In this document: one piece after another, positions 56,662 through 63,685 of the stretch | How positions within the stretch are numbered: the stretch's first letter is position 1 | How the letters are laid out: each line of letters starts with the position of its first letter | Assembly (NCBI GenBank): GCA_965116565.1 | Contig: OZ220699.1 | Location: forward strand, 682,001-746,000 | Source: Bin87 sp965116565 | GTDB taxonomy: Bacteria > Chloroflexota > Dehalococcoidia > Lucifugimonadales > UBA3495 | Reading direction: 5' to 3' | Length of the DNA stretch: 64,000 nt | Program-made: the position numbers and the translations under genes | The notes under the pieces: generated by a model | What the model was told of the DNA's origin: nothing | Database searches by the model: none | What the model saw: the letters and a program-made list of their open reading frames with translations, nothing else

Positions 56662-57192
56662 ATGCCGGCCGCTGCTGACGGTCTCATTTCCGCCCTGGAA
56701 AACAACTTCACCACGATCGACCTGGCCCTGAAAGACCTCACCGACGAGGAGTTTCACCGCATCCCGGCGCCGGACTGCAATTCGGTGTCCTGGACCCTAT
56801 GGCACCTGTCGCGGGTGATGGACTCGTTCATCCACACGCGCCTGCGCGACCTTCCCCAACTGTGGGACACCAATAACTGGGAGCAGCATTTCGCGATGCC
56901 GGCCGACGGGGAAAACCGCGGACTCGGCTGGACGCACCAGATGGTATGCGACTGGCAACCACCGTCGCGCGCCATGCAAATGGACTACTTCGAGCAGGTG
57001 AGGGGCGCGTTGCGCGAGTATCTGCCCAGCCTGACCGAGGCGCAGATGCAGCAGGCTAAAATCATCCCGCCGGTGTCGGAGCCCAGGACCGTGGCGGCGG
57101 CGCTGGGGCAGATGACGTGGGACTGTGTTTCCCACGGCGGGCAAATCGCCTTCCTGCGGGGCATGTACAAAGGGATGGGCTGGCACCGCTAG
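56662..57192 (+). CDS. DinB-family (DinB_2) four-helix-bundle protein
   Basis: The 176-residue protein carries the DinB pattern: a helix with ISALENNFTTIDLALKDL, SVSWTLWHLSRVMDSFIHTR with the first metal-ligand His, and a late WDCVSHGGQIAFLRGMYKG with the second and third ligand region. DinB-like proteins are putative metal-dependent thiol transferases, e.g. for bacillithiol or mycothiol. GAGG precedes ATG 56662. Likely co-transcribed with the CMD gene. Confidence 0.85.
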   Translation: MPAAADGLISALENNFTTIDLALKDLTDEEFHRIPAPDCNSVSWTLWHLSRVMDSFIHTRLRDLPQLWDTNNWEQHFAMPADGENRGLGWTHQMVCDWQPPSRAMQMDYFEQVRGALREYLPSLTEAQMQQAKIIPPVSEPRTVAAALGQMTWDCVSHGGQIAFLRGMYKGMGWHR

Positions 57193-57219
57193 GCCCTGAT
57201 CCACAACCGGCAAATGGCA

Positions 57220-57244
57220 GGGGCGGGTTTCAAACCCGCCCTTA
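57220..57244. repeat. Palindromic GGGGCGGGTT-AACCCGCC repeat, copy 2
   Basis: GGGGCGGGTTTCAAACCCGCCCTTA folds as GGGCGGGTTT/AAACCCGCCC with a 1-2 base loop. Its right end includes the dtd stop codon (TTA at 57242-57244 on the plus strand). It lies between convergent DinB-like and dtd genes and may act as a hairpin for both. The other copy is at 17232-17254. Confidence 0.75.
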
Positions 57245-57706
57245 CGAATTGCGCGGCCGGCCGCGATCCGCACTGTCGACGAGTATGGTCACCGGCCCGT
57301 CGTTGACCAGTTGGACGCGCATGTAGGCCTGGAACCGCCCGGTGGCGACGTTCAGGCCCTTGTCGCGAAACACCCGGCAAGTCAACTCATACAGGCGGTT
57401 GGCCTCATCGGGCCCCGCGGCGCGGGTGAAGTCCGGTCGGCGGCCCCGCCTGGTGTCGGCGTAGAGGGTGAACTGGGAAACCACCAGGAGTTCTGCGCCA
57501 ACGTCCTGGGCTGAGAGGTTGAAGCGGCCCTGTTCGTCCGCGAAGATCCGCATATTCGCGACCTTGTCCGCCAGATACTGAGCATCGGCTTCGGCATCGC
57601 CGTCGGCCACGCCGAGCAGGACCAACAGGCCCGTGCCAATGGCGCCTTCCACCGTTCCGTCTATGGAAACGGAAGCTTCGGTGACCCGCTGGATCAACGC
57701 CCGCAT
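57242..57706 (-). CDS. dtd: D-aminoacyl-tRNA deacylase
   Basis: The 154-residue protein has MRALIQRVTEASVSIDG, the catalytic LLVVSQFTLYADTRRGRRPD and the C-terminal VQLVNDGPVTILVDS (NxGPVT with Asp instead of the more common second residue). These are the signature blocks of Dtd, which removes D-amino acids and glycine from mischarged tRNA. The length is typical. Confidence 0.96.
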   Translation of the reverse strand: MRALIQRVTEASVSIDGTVEGAIGTGLLVLLGVADGDAEADAQYLADKVANMRIFADEQGRFNLSAQDVGAELLVVSQFTLYADTRRGRRPDFTRAAGPDEANRLYELTCRVFRDKGLNVATGRFQAYMRVQLVNDGPVTILVDSADRGRPRNS

Positions 57707-57746
57707 GGTTGTTTGCCTATCGTTGGGTCCGCGTGGAGTGGAGCAT

Positions 57747-57775
57747 GAAAAAGCCGCACCCGAGAGCGCGGCTCA
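57747..57775 (-). terminator. Terminator of the fmdB-like gene
   Basis: AGCCGC (57752-57757) and GCGGCT (57768-57773) pair around a 10-base loop. On the minus strand TTTTTCATG follows. It lies 28 bases after the stop of the zinc-ribbon gene and just before the dtd start. Confidence 0.7.
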
Positions 57776-57802
57776 GATTTATTCTGCACCGCGAGAGATC
57801 GC

Positions 57803-58153
57803 TCAGGCGGAATCGCCACCCGCGGCGGCCGGGGCCGGTGTAGCCGACGACTCGCTTCCGGAGGAGGAGCTGTCGCTGGACTTGGAGTTGTCGGAGGATG
57901 ACTCGCTTCCCTTGGAAGACGACGCCGATTCCGTTGCGGATTCCTTGCTCTCGGAACTCTCGTTTGGCCGCTTCGGCCTCCCATAGTCAGTGGTGTAGAA
58001 CCCGCTGCCCTTGTATATCACCGGGACAGCGTGGAAAACTCTCTGACCTGCCCCGCCGCAGGACGGGCATTCCCCCTGGCCGGCCTCGCTGAACTTCTGA
58101 ACCAGTTCAAACTCATCTGAGCATTCGGTACACCGATAATCGTAACGAGGCAA
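57803..58153 (-). CDS. FmdB-family zinc-ribbon protein with Ser-rich tail
   Basis: Residues 1-60 are a CxxC-CxxC zinc ribbon of the FmdB/CxxC_CXXC_SSSS type: MPRYDYRCTECSDEFELVQK, CPSCGGAGQRVFHAVPVIYK, GSGFYTTDYG. The rest of its 116 residues is low-complexity Ser/Glu/Lys with an Ala/Pro end, which is usual for the family. Suggested to be a regulator of amide or formate genes in old literature; true function unknown. Followed by a good terminator. Confidence 0.9.
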   Translation of the reverse strand: MPRYDYRCTECSDEFELVQKFSEAGQGECPSCGGAGQRVFHAVPVIYKGSGFYTTDYGRPKRPNESSESKESATESASSSKGSESSSDNSKSSDSSSSGSESSATPAPAAAGGDSA

Positions 58154-58325
58154 ACCTACCCTCCTTTATCTCGTTCCGGGATACAACCGCCCAATGATTG
58201 CAGCCGGTGACGGCCACAATCGTGGTTGACGCTCCGGACACGACGTCCGGCGCTGTGCGGTCAACTTGACGCGGGCAGTTGTGATGGGCTCCGTGGGGCG
58301 CGCACCGGCGCCGCAGCCCGATTTC

Positions 58326-58511
58326 CTAGCGACGCTGCCGACGACGGCGGCGTGCCGCGCGCTGGGCGGCCAATCGTTCCTTCTGGGCCTTGGACCGGAA
58401 GAATCTCCGGTCTTTCAGCTCCCGCAGGATGCCTGCGTGCTGAACCGACGCGCGGAACCTGTTAACCAAACTCTCAGGCGGTTCGCCTTCTCGAGGCGTT
58501 ACGTAAGCCAT
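58326..58511 (-). CDS. rpsU: 30S ribosomal protein S21
   Basis: The 61-residue basic protein MAYVTPREGEPPESLVNRFR, then ILRELKDRRFFRSKAQKERL and a poly-Arg tail matches bS21. The GIL-E-(K/R)-(D/R)RR-(F/Y) sequence and the length are typical. The N-terminus (TPREGEPPESL) differs from the VRENE-PFE type, as in other Chloroflexota. Confidence 0.9.
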   Translation of the reverse strand: MAYVTPREGEPPESLVNRFRASVQHAGILRELKDRRFFRSKAQKERLAAQRAARRRRRQRR

Positions 58512-58605
58512 GCAACACTCCGTGATTTTGCGTTTCTCGGTACTCTGTCACGCGCCAGAATATAACACGACGCTCGGAACTGGGCAAACGCGGGGCGACG
58601 GCGGG

Positions 58606-59298
58606 TCAGCTTTCCGCGGACGTGATCCGCCCGTCCGCCATCTGAAGCCGGCGATCGGCCATCTCGGCGAGCAGCGGGTCGTGAGTGGCGGTAACCACGG
58701 TGACTCCGCGGCTGGCGCCGATCTCGCGCATGATGCCGCCGATGGTCTGGGCCGTTACGCTGTCCAACTCCCCGGTCGGTTCGTCGGCGAACACGACCGA
58801 CGGTCCTCCCACGAGCGCCCTGGCGATGGCAACGCGCTGCTGCTCGCCGCCGGACAGCTCGTAGGGGCGGTGGCCGGAGCGTCCCTGCAGGCCCACCAAC
58901 TCGAGGGACTCGTTGGCTCGTCGTCGGCGTTCCCGCCAGGAGACTCCGCCGATGTGCAACGGGAGTTCCACGTTCTCGAAAGCGGAGAGCAGAGGGATCA
59001 ACCCGAACGACTGGAACACAAACCCAATGCGCTCGCGGCGCAGCCCAACCAGTTCCTTTTCGGACAGGCTCGACAACTCCCGACCCTCGAACCAGACGTT
59101 GCCCGAATTGGCCCGGTCCAGACCGGCCAGCAAGTTCAGGAGGGTGGTTTTGCCGGAGCCCGAGCGACCCACCAATGCCACGAATTCGCCGGGGGCGATG
59201 CTGATGGTGACTCCGTCGACGGCCTTGACCGCGCTGTCGCCTTCGCCAAACTCGCGGACCACCGATTCGGTGGCCAGAGCCGCTGTTCCGTTGGCCAT
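58606..59298 (-). CDS. ABC transporter ATP-binding protein (LolD/MacB-like)
   Basis: The 230-residue ATPase has Walker A GRSGSGKTTLL, Q-loop FVFQSFGLIPLLSAFENVEL, signature ELSGGEQQRVAIARALVGGP, Walker B VVFADEPTGELDS and an H-loop VVTATHDPLLAE. These are typical of the LolD/MacB/FtsE-type group. It lies 8 bases after the related ATPase gene. No permease gene is present in the window, so the partner must be elsewhere or absent. Confidence 0.93.
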   Translation of the reverse strand: MANGTAALATESVVREFGEGDSAVKAVDGVTISIAPGEFVALVGRSGSGKTTLLNLLAGLDRANSGNVWFEGRELSSLSEKELVGLRRERIGFVFQSFGLIPLLSAFENVELPLHIGGVSWRERRRRANESLELVGLQGRSGHRPYELSGGEQQRVAIARALVGGPSVVFADEPTGELDSVTAQTIGGIMREIGASRGVTVVTATHDPLLAEMADRRLQMADGRITSAES

Positions 59299-59306
59299 GA
59301 TCGGGG

Positions 59307-60548
59307 TTACCCTCGGCTATCCGACTCGCGCCCCAGACCTGCGGAGCGCTCCCGGCTACGGTGGGGCGCGGAGGCCGGCCGCAACGTCACCTCGGCGCCG
59401 TCCTCGGTCATGCCGGTGCTGGTCAAGCCTTCCCATGCTCCGTTGAGGTGCTGGAAGCGTTCCATGTACTCCCGGGGCAGTTGCAGACGGCCGGCCCGGT
59501 CCACCACGAGAAATTCTTCCTCGCTGCCCGGTTCGCCCTGATACGAGGCGCGCAAATACGATTCGGAGCCGATGCGGCCGTCGCGGATGCGCACGACGCG
59601 GTCAACCCAGCGGGCGATGCCGGCGTAGTGGGTGACGATGATGACCGTAACGCCGAACTGCCGGTTGATGCGCTGGAGCATCCGGAACACGTCCTCGGCC
59701 ATGGCGGTGTCCAGTTCGCCGGTAGGTTCGTCGGCCAGCATCAGGGGCGGGTTGTTTGCCAATGCGACGGCGATGGCGACGCGTTGCTGCTCACCGCCGG
59801 AAAGCTCGGAGGGATACCGAGCGGACTTGTCCGACATCTGGAGGGCCGCGAGCAGTTCCTGGGCCCGTTCACGACGGTGCCTGCGGCCCGTTCCGGCGAT
59901 GGCCTGGGGCAGCTCGATGTTGTCCCGCACGTTGAGGTACGGCACGAGATTGCGGCCGGTGGCTTGCCACACAAAGCCCACATCCTGGCGGCGGTAGGCC
60001 ACCAACTCGCGGTCGCTGATGTCCAGGAGGTCGCGTTCGCCCACCCGAATGCGTCCGGCGGAGGGCCGCTCCAATCCGGCGAGGATGTTGAGCAGGGTGG
60101 TTTTGCCGGACCCGCTGGCGCCCACGATGCCGACCAACTCGCCGGCCTGAATTTCCAGGTCAACGCCGCGCAGCGCGACGACTTCCAGATCGGCCGGCTT
60201 GAAGATTTTGAACAGATCGTTGGCTTCGACGTAGGGCGGGGGTTTGTCCTGCCGATCATCCCAAACGGCCGGCTCAGAGGCCGGGGCGGGATCAACCGGC
60301 GCGGTCGACGCTACCGGCGGCTGCGCCGCAGTCCCGTTGGAATGCTGAGGCGGTTCGACGGCGTCGGTTGCGGTTTCAGCAACCGGCGGGGCCGGCTCTA
60401 CCGCCTGGGCAACCGTCGTTTCGGGAGCGGCGGGCTCGGCGGGTGGTTCCGCAGGCGCATCCTCTCCGGCCATCCGGGCGCGACGCTCAGGCGGCATGAA
60501 CCTACGGGCGTACTCTTCACTGATGTTTTGCTGTGGTGATTCTGCCAT
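59307..60548 (-). CDS. ABC transporter ATP-binding protein with long disordered N-terminal extension
   Basis: From ATG 60548 the protein has 413 residues. The first 110 are Pro/Ala/Glu/Val-rich and probably disordered (ERRARMAGEDAPAEPPAEPA). Then comes a LolD/MacB-like ATPase: VGIVGASGSGKTTLLNILAG, DVGFVWQATGRNLVPYLNVR, YPSELSGGEQQRVAIAVALA, LMLADEPTGELDT and VIIVTHYAGIARWVDR. A 60-residue C-terminal segment follows (EEEFLVVDRAGRLQLPREYM). The VFQSFNL-type Q-loop is replaced by VWQATGRNL. It is translationally close to the next ATPase (8 bases). Confidence 0.88.
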   Translation of the reverse strand: MAESPQQNISEEYARRFMPPERRARMAGEDAPAEPPAEPAAPETTVAQAVEPAPPVAETATDAVEPPQHSNGTAAQPPVASTAPVDPAPASEPAVWDDRQDKPPPYVEANDLFKIFKPADLEVVALRGVDLEIQAGELVGIVGASGSGKTTLLNILAGLERPSAGRIRVGERDLLDISDRELVAYRRQDVGFVWQATGRNLVPYLNVRDNIELPQAIAGTGRRHRRERAQELLAALQMSDKSARYPSELSGGEQQRVAIAVALANNPPLMLADEPTGELDTAMAEDVFRMLQRINRQFGVTVIIVTHYAGIARWVDRVVRIRDGRIGSESYLRASYQGEPGSEEEFLVVDRAGRLQLPREYMERFQHLNGAWEGLTSTGMTEDGAEVTLRPASAPHRSRERSAGLGRESDSRG

Positions 60549-60732
60549 ACGATACGGACTCGCCAACCATTGCCTATGAATCCACGGGATTATAGCGCGA
60601 GTTGGATGGTTGAGGAACGGGCTGGCGCCGAACCTGCTCACACCCGGGGAGGCGGATCATCACGATCGAGTCGCCGCCAAAGCAGGCATGAAACCCGGGC
60701 TCAGCCCGTCCTGGAGACATGGAGGCGGCGGG

Positions 60733-61608
60733 CTAGGCGGGTTTGCGGGCGGATACCTTGACGCTGGCCACGTTGAGGGAAACGTCGTTCTCGTCGCAGC
60801 GGAGGGCCTCGTCGATGGTCTCGATGTCCGTGAAACCTGCGGTGGCCATGCGGGCCAGGTAGGTCTCGCGGTACTCGGCGCCGCCGACACAAGACACCCA
60901 GGAAGAGGAGTCCGTCAGGCGGGGGCCGTCCTCGGTCAGGGCCAGCATGTCGGACACGTGCAGGCGGCCGCCGGGGGTCAGTACGCGGTAGGCTTCCCGG
61001 AACACGGCGTCCTTGTCGGGGGACAGGCAGATCACGCAGTTGCTGATGATGACGTTCACGCTGGCATCCGGCAGGGGGATGTTCTCCAGATGACCCTCAA
61101 TGAACTCGACGTTGTCCAGGCCCATGCGGTCCCGATTGGCGTTGGCGAGGGCCAGCATCTCCGCAGTCATGTCCAGGCCGATGACGTGGCCCGAGCCGCC
61201 GACCTGCTCGGCGGCGATGAAGCAGTCGATGCCGCCGCCGGAGCCCAGGTCCAGCACCGTTTCGCCGGTACGCAGGTCAGCCAGCGCCGTGGGGTTGCCG
61301 CACCCTGCCGAGGCGGCCATTGCCTCGACGGGGAGGCCCTGAAGCTGGGCCTCGTTGTACAGGGCCATGGCGTGTTCGGTGTCGGCGGGCCCGCAGCAGG
61401 CGGCCGCCTGTTCGTCGTGGCACCCGCAGGCGGCTGCGTCGTGGCCGCAATCGTCGGCGCCGCAGTTGCCATGGCCGCAATTTTCCGCGCCGCAGCCAAC
61501 GCCCACGGGAGTAACGTCGGTCAAATCGATGACACGCCTGGCACGTTCTCCGTAGCGTTCCCGGACGGCATGGCGAATATCGGCGGTGTTGTCCTGCGTG
61601 GTAGTCAT
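60733..61608 (-). CDS. arsM: Arsenite S-adenosylmethionine methyltransferase with Cys/His-rich insert
   Basis: The 291-residue protein has the ArsM core: SAM-binding VLDLGSGGGIDCFIAAEQVG, GLDMTAEMLALANANRDRMG, NVEFIEGHLENIPLPDASVN and the three arsenic-binding cysteines (SAGCGNP, VIISNCVICLSPDKD, SWVSCVGGAEYRETY). Residues 36-74 contain an insert with eight Cys and three His (GCGAENCGHGNCGADDCGHD). ArsM commonly has one or a few Cys there, so this is an expanded metal-binding-like segment. It methylates As(III), giving volatile or exported forms. No arsR or other ars genes are adjacent. Confidence 0.93.
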   Translation of the reverse strand: MTTTQDNTADIRHAVRERYGERARRVIDLTDVTPVGVGCGAENCGHGNCGADDCGHDAAACGCHDEQAAACCGPADTEHAMALYNEAQLQGLPVEAMAASAGCGNPTALADLRTGETVLDLGSGGGIDCFIAAEQVGGSGHVIGLDMTAEMLALANANRDRMGLDNVEFIEGHLENIPLPDASVNVIISNCVICLSPDKDAVFREAYRVLTPGGRLHVSDMLALTEDGPRLTDSSSWVSCVGGAEYRETYLARMATAGFTDIETIDEALRCDENDVSLNVASVKVSARKPA

Positions 61609-61774
61609 CAGCGCCTCCCTTGGTATCTTGAGAACGAAGAGTTGATATTGTTCATGCTACGCCGGCGGCGACATCCCGTCAAACGCTCTCACGCGTACCC
61701 GGTTTCGTCTCGCGTGATCGGGGTGGTCCGGTTGCGCCTGCTGTCATTCCCACGAAAGAACGTCACCCCGCAAA

Positions 61775-61814
61775 AAGAACGTCACCACGTACTTGATACG
61801 GGGCCGGAATCCGG
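61775..61814 (+). repeat. Dispersed GTACTTGATACGG repeat, copy 2
   Basis: AAGAACGTCACC, GTACTTGATACGG and GGCCGGAATCCGG follow in the same order as in the reverse complement of 700-740. A second AGAACGTCACC starts at 61757, so the left part is itself duplicated. Confidence 0.65.
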
Positions 61815-61976
61815 TAACCCAACGCAGCGGACACTCCCGCCATTTCCCGGTCTTTTGGGTGACTGGGCTCCTGCTTTCGCAGCAGCGACGACTGTGGGAT
61901 TCGGTCTCGTGTAACTCCGCCACCAACCGGGTACGCATGACGACACTGCTCCCTTGCCCCTGACCGCTGCCCATCC

Positions 61977-62036
61977 GTACCATAGAACTCCGTACGATAG
62001 AACTCCGTACGATAGAACTCCGTACCATCGAACTAC
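61977..62036. repeat. 15-bp tandem repeat, four units
   Basis: CGTACGATAGAACTC is repeated four times with minor changes (CGTACCATAGAACTC, CGTACCATCGAACTA). Intergenic; not seen elsewhere in this window. Confidence 0.85.
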
Positions 62037-62210
62037 GCGATCCCCCAAATCCAAACCATCATCCCGGTCCCTCCCAAACCCGCTCACACGCCCCACAAAA
62101 CCACCAATATCACCCCCAAACCCGCACAATCCACCACCATCTCATCCCCACCACCCACTCCCGGCCCTACTTGAATGAAACGAAATGAGCGGTAATGAGC
62201 GGGATTTCCC

Positions 62211-62244
62211 AAAAAATGACGACACCCCGTACTTGATACGGGGC
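62211..62244 (+). repeat. Dispersed CCCCGTACTTGATACGGGG repeat, copy 3
   Basis: AAAATGACGACA precedes CCCCGTACTTGATACGGGG, a near-palindrome. It shares the GTACTTGATACGG core with the copies near 0.7 and 61.8 kb. It is inserted in the region homologous to 20299-20460, which lacks it at the corresponding place. Confidence 0.7.
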
Positions 62245-62329
62245 GCCACCATCCCCATCCGGTTCCTGATCCCGTTCATCCCGTTCATCCCGTCCATCCA
62301 TGCCAATAACCCCCGTCAGAGGTACTCCC

Positions 62330-62480
62330 ATGATCCCTCTCCCAACTCCGCCGCTACGTGGACGACATCCCACGGAAAGGCGACGTCCCCATGCCCAACA
62401 CCATCGTCCTCAGACTGCTCCCCTGGGTCGGGAACGGCAGCTACTAACCACTGCTGCGCTGGGACCTTCCGGCCCGGTAA
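62330..62480 (+). pseudogene. Decayed copy of the 110-residue gene at 19966-20298
   Basis: The leader GTCAGAGGTA-CCCATGA and CTCCCAACTCCGCCGC match the start of the intact gene. Most of the middle (about 67 codons) is missing. The end still reads TIVLRLLPWVGNGSY, then a TAA, then PLLRWDLPAR, parallel to IVLNLLPWAGAGRYRELLRW of the intact protein. The upstream 170 bases are also homologous. The copy is therefore a deleted and mutated duplicate. Confidence 0.75.
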
Positions 62481-62530
62481 TCGTGGCCATTTCCCCAGGT
62501 GGGGACGCGTGAGGTCAAACGCGGCGATGC

Positions 62531-62536
62531 TATAAT
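62531..62536 (+). promoter_or_regulatory. -10 box of the third LLM gene
   Basis: A perfect TATAAT lies 31 bases before ATG 62568. No good -35 is seen. The predicted leader is about 25 bases. Confidence 0.4.
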
Positions 62537-62567
62537 CGCCGCCATCCCAAACTTGGACCCTGCCGCC

Positions 62568-63623
62568 ATGCGCTTCGGCCATTTCTTTTACCCTATGAAA
62601 TTCGACGATTCCCAGGACGACCGGGAGATTCAGGCGTGCCTGGAGGAAGCGGAACTGGTGGAGGCGCTGGGTTTCGACGCCATCTGGTTCGCCGAGCACT
62701 ACTTCACCGGAGAGTGCGTTTACGGAGACCCGCTGGTGTTCGCCAGCGCGGTGGCGATGAAGACCAGCCGGGTGATGTTGGGGTTCGGGATCATAGAGTT
62801 GCCGCTGCACAACCCCGTCCGGGTGGCGATGCAGACGGCGCTGCTGGACAACCTGACCCAGGGGCGGCTGGTGGTGGGCACGGCCAAGGGATCCAACTAC
62901 AACGCGTTCGAGTACGTGGGTTTCGGGACCGACCCGGCGTTGGGCGCGGCGCAGATGGAGGAGGCGGAGGAACTGCTGGTCAAGGCCTGGACCACGGACA
63001 ACGTGGACTTTCGCGGGGAGCATTACCAGGTGTCGTTCCCGTCGGTGCGGCCGCGGCCGTACCAGAAACCGCACCCGCCGCTGGCGCGGGCCTGCATCAA
63101 CCGGGAATCGATAATGGAGATGGCGCGCATCGGGCGGCCCATCCTGTTGCGGGGGCGGTCGGCGAACAGCACGGGGGCGGACATCGCGCTGTACCGGGAC
63201 ACGATGGCGGAATCGGGATTCAGCGACGAGGCGATTGAGCGGAACCTAGACCAGATCTGGGTCTGGCGTGAGATGCACGTGGCCGAGACGGACGACCAGG
63301 CGATGGAGGAATTCCTGCCGGCGAACCTGCGCGCCTACTCAATAATGCAGGACTACCGGGAACGTTGGAATCCGAAAGAGTTTCCGATGTCGTACCAGGC
63401 GCCACCGGTGCAGCGGGACGGCTACGGGGAACGACCGGACGCGGACGCCGCGGAGAACATCGTTGGCAGCCCACGCCGGGTGTGCGAACAGCTGGAGCAG
63501 TTGCGGGCAGCCGGCATCCGCAACCTGATGCTCACCAACCGGGGGCTGGTGGACCGGGAAAAGACGCACCGTTCCCTGAAGCTGCTAGCGGAGCAGGTGA
63601 TGCCCAGGTTTCAGGGCGGGTAG
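62568..63623 (+). CDS. LLM-class flavin-dependent monooxygenase
   Basis: The 351-residue TIM-barrel protein begins MRFGHFFYPMKFDDSQDDRE and has AELVEALGFDAIWFAEHYFT (conserved His), VMLGFGIIELPLHNPVRVAM, and LVVGTAKGSNYNAFEYVGFG, then YQKPHPPLARACINRES. It is of the luciferase-like two-component monooxygenase group, related to the enzyme at 17840-18991 but not a close copy. The start is set at MRFGHF; the longer frame upstream covers the promoter. No reductase is adjacent. Confidence 0.9.
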   Translation: MRFGHFFYPMKFDDSQDDREIQACLEEAELVEALGFDAIWFAEHYFTGECVYGDPLVFASAVAMKTSRVMLGFGIIELPLHNPVRVAMQTALLDNLTQGRLVVGTAKGSNYNAFEYVGFGTDPALGAAQMEEAEELLVKAWTTDNVDFRGEHYQVSFPSVRPRPYQKPHPPLARACINRESIMEMARIGRPILLRGRSANSTGADIALYRDTMAESGFSDEAIERNLDQIWVWREMHVAETDDQAMEEFLPANLRAYSIMQDYRERWNPKEFPMSYQAPPVQRDGYGERPDADAAENIVGSPRRVCEQLEQLRAAGIRNLMLTNRGLVDREKTHRSLKLLAEQVMPRFQGG

Positions 63624-63685
63624 GGCGAAAGCGCACCGCGGGCGCCGTAGTGGATCAGGGTCAGGGGCGAACGAATTCGTCCGCT

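Larger units (their letters stand above)
61609..62567. other. Long repeat-rich spacer with a decayed gene copy
   Basis: Nearly one kilobase has no intact gene. It contains a pair of AGAACGTCACC units (61757, 61775), two GTACTTGATACGG repeats (61775-61814, 62211-62244), a 15-bp tandem array (61977-62036), a C-rich stretch (62040-62170), the TTCATCCCG short repeats, and the degenerate copy of the 110-residue gene (62330-62480). A TATAAT at 62531-62536 serves the LLM gene to the right. Confidence 0.65.

Noticed and set aside
61977..62036. Direct-repeat array as a replication-origin iteron set
   Set aside because: Only four 15-bp units, no dnaA or repA gene, no DnaA-box-like 9-mers and no strong AT-rich region alongside.
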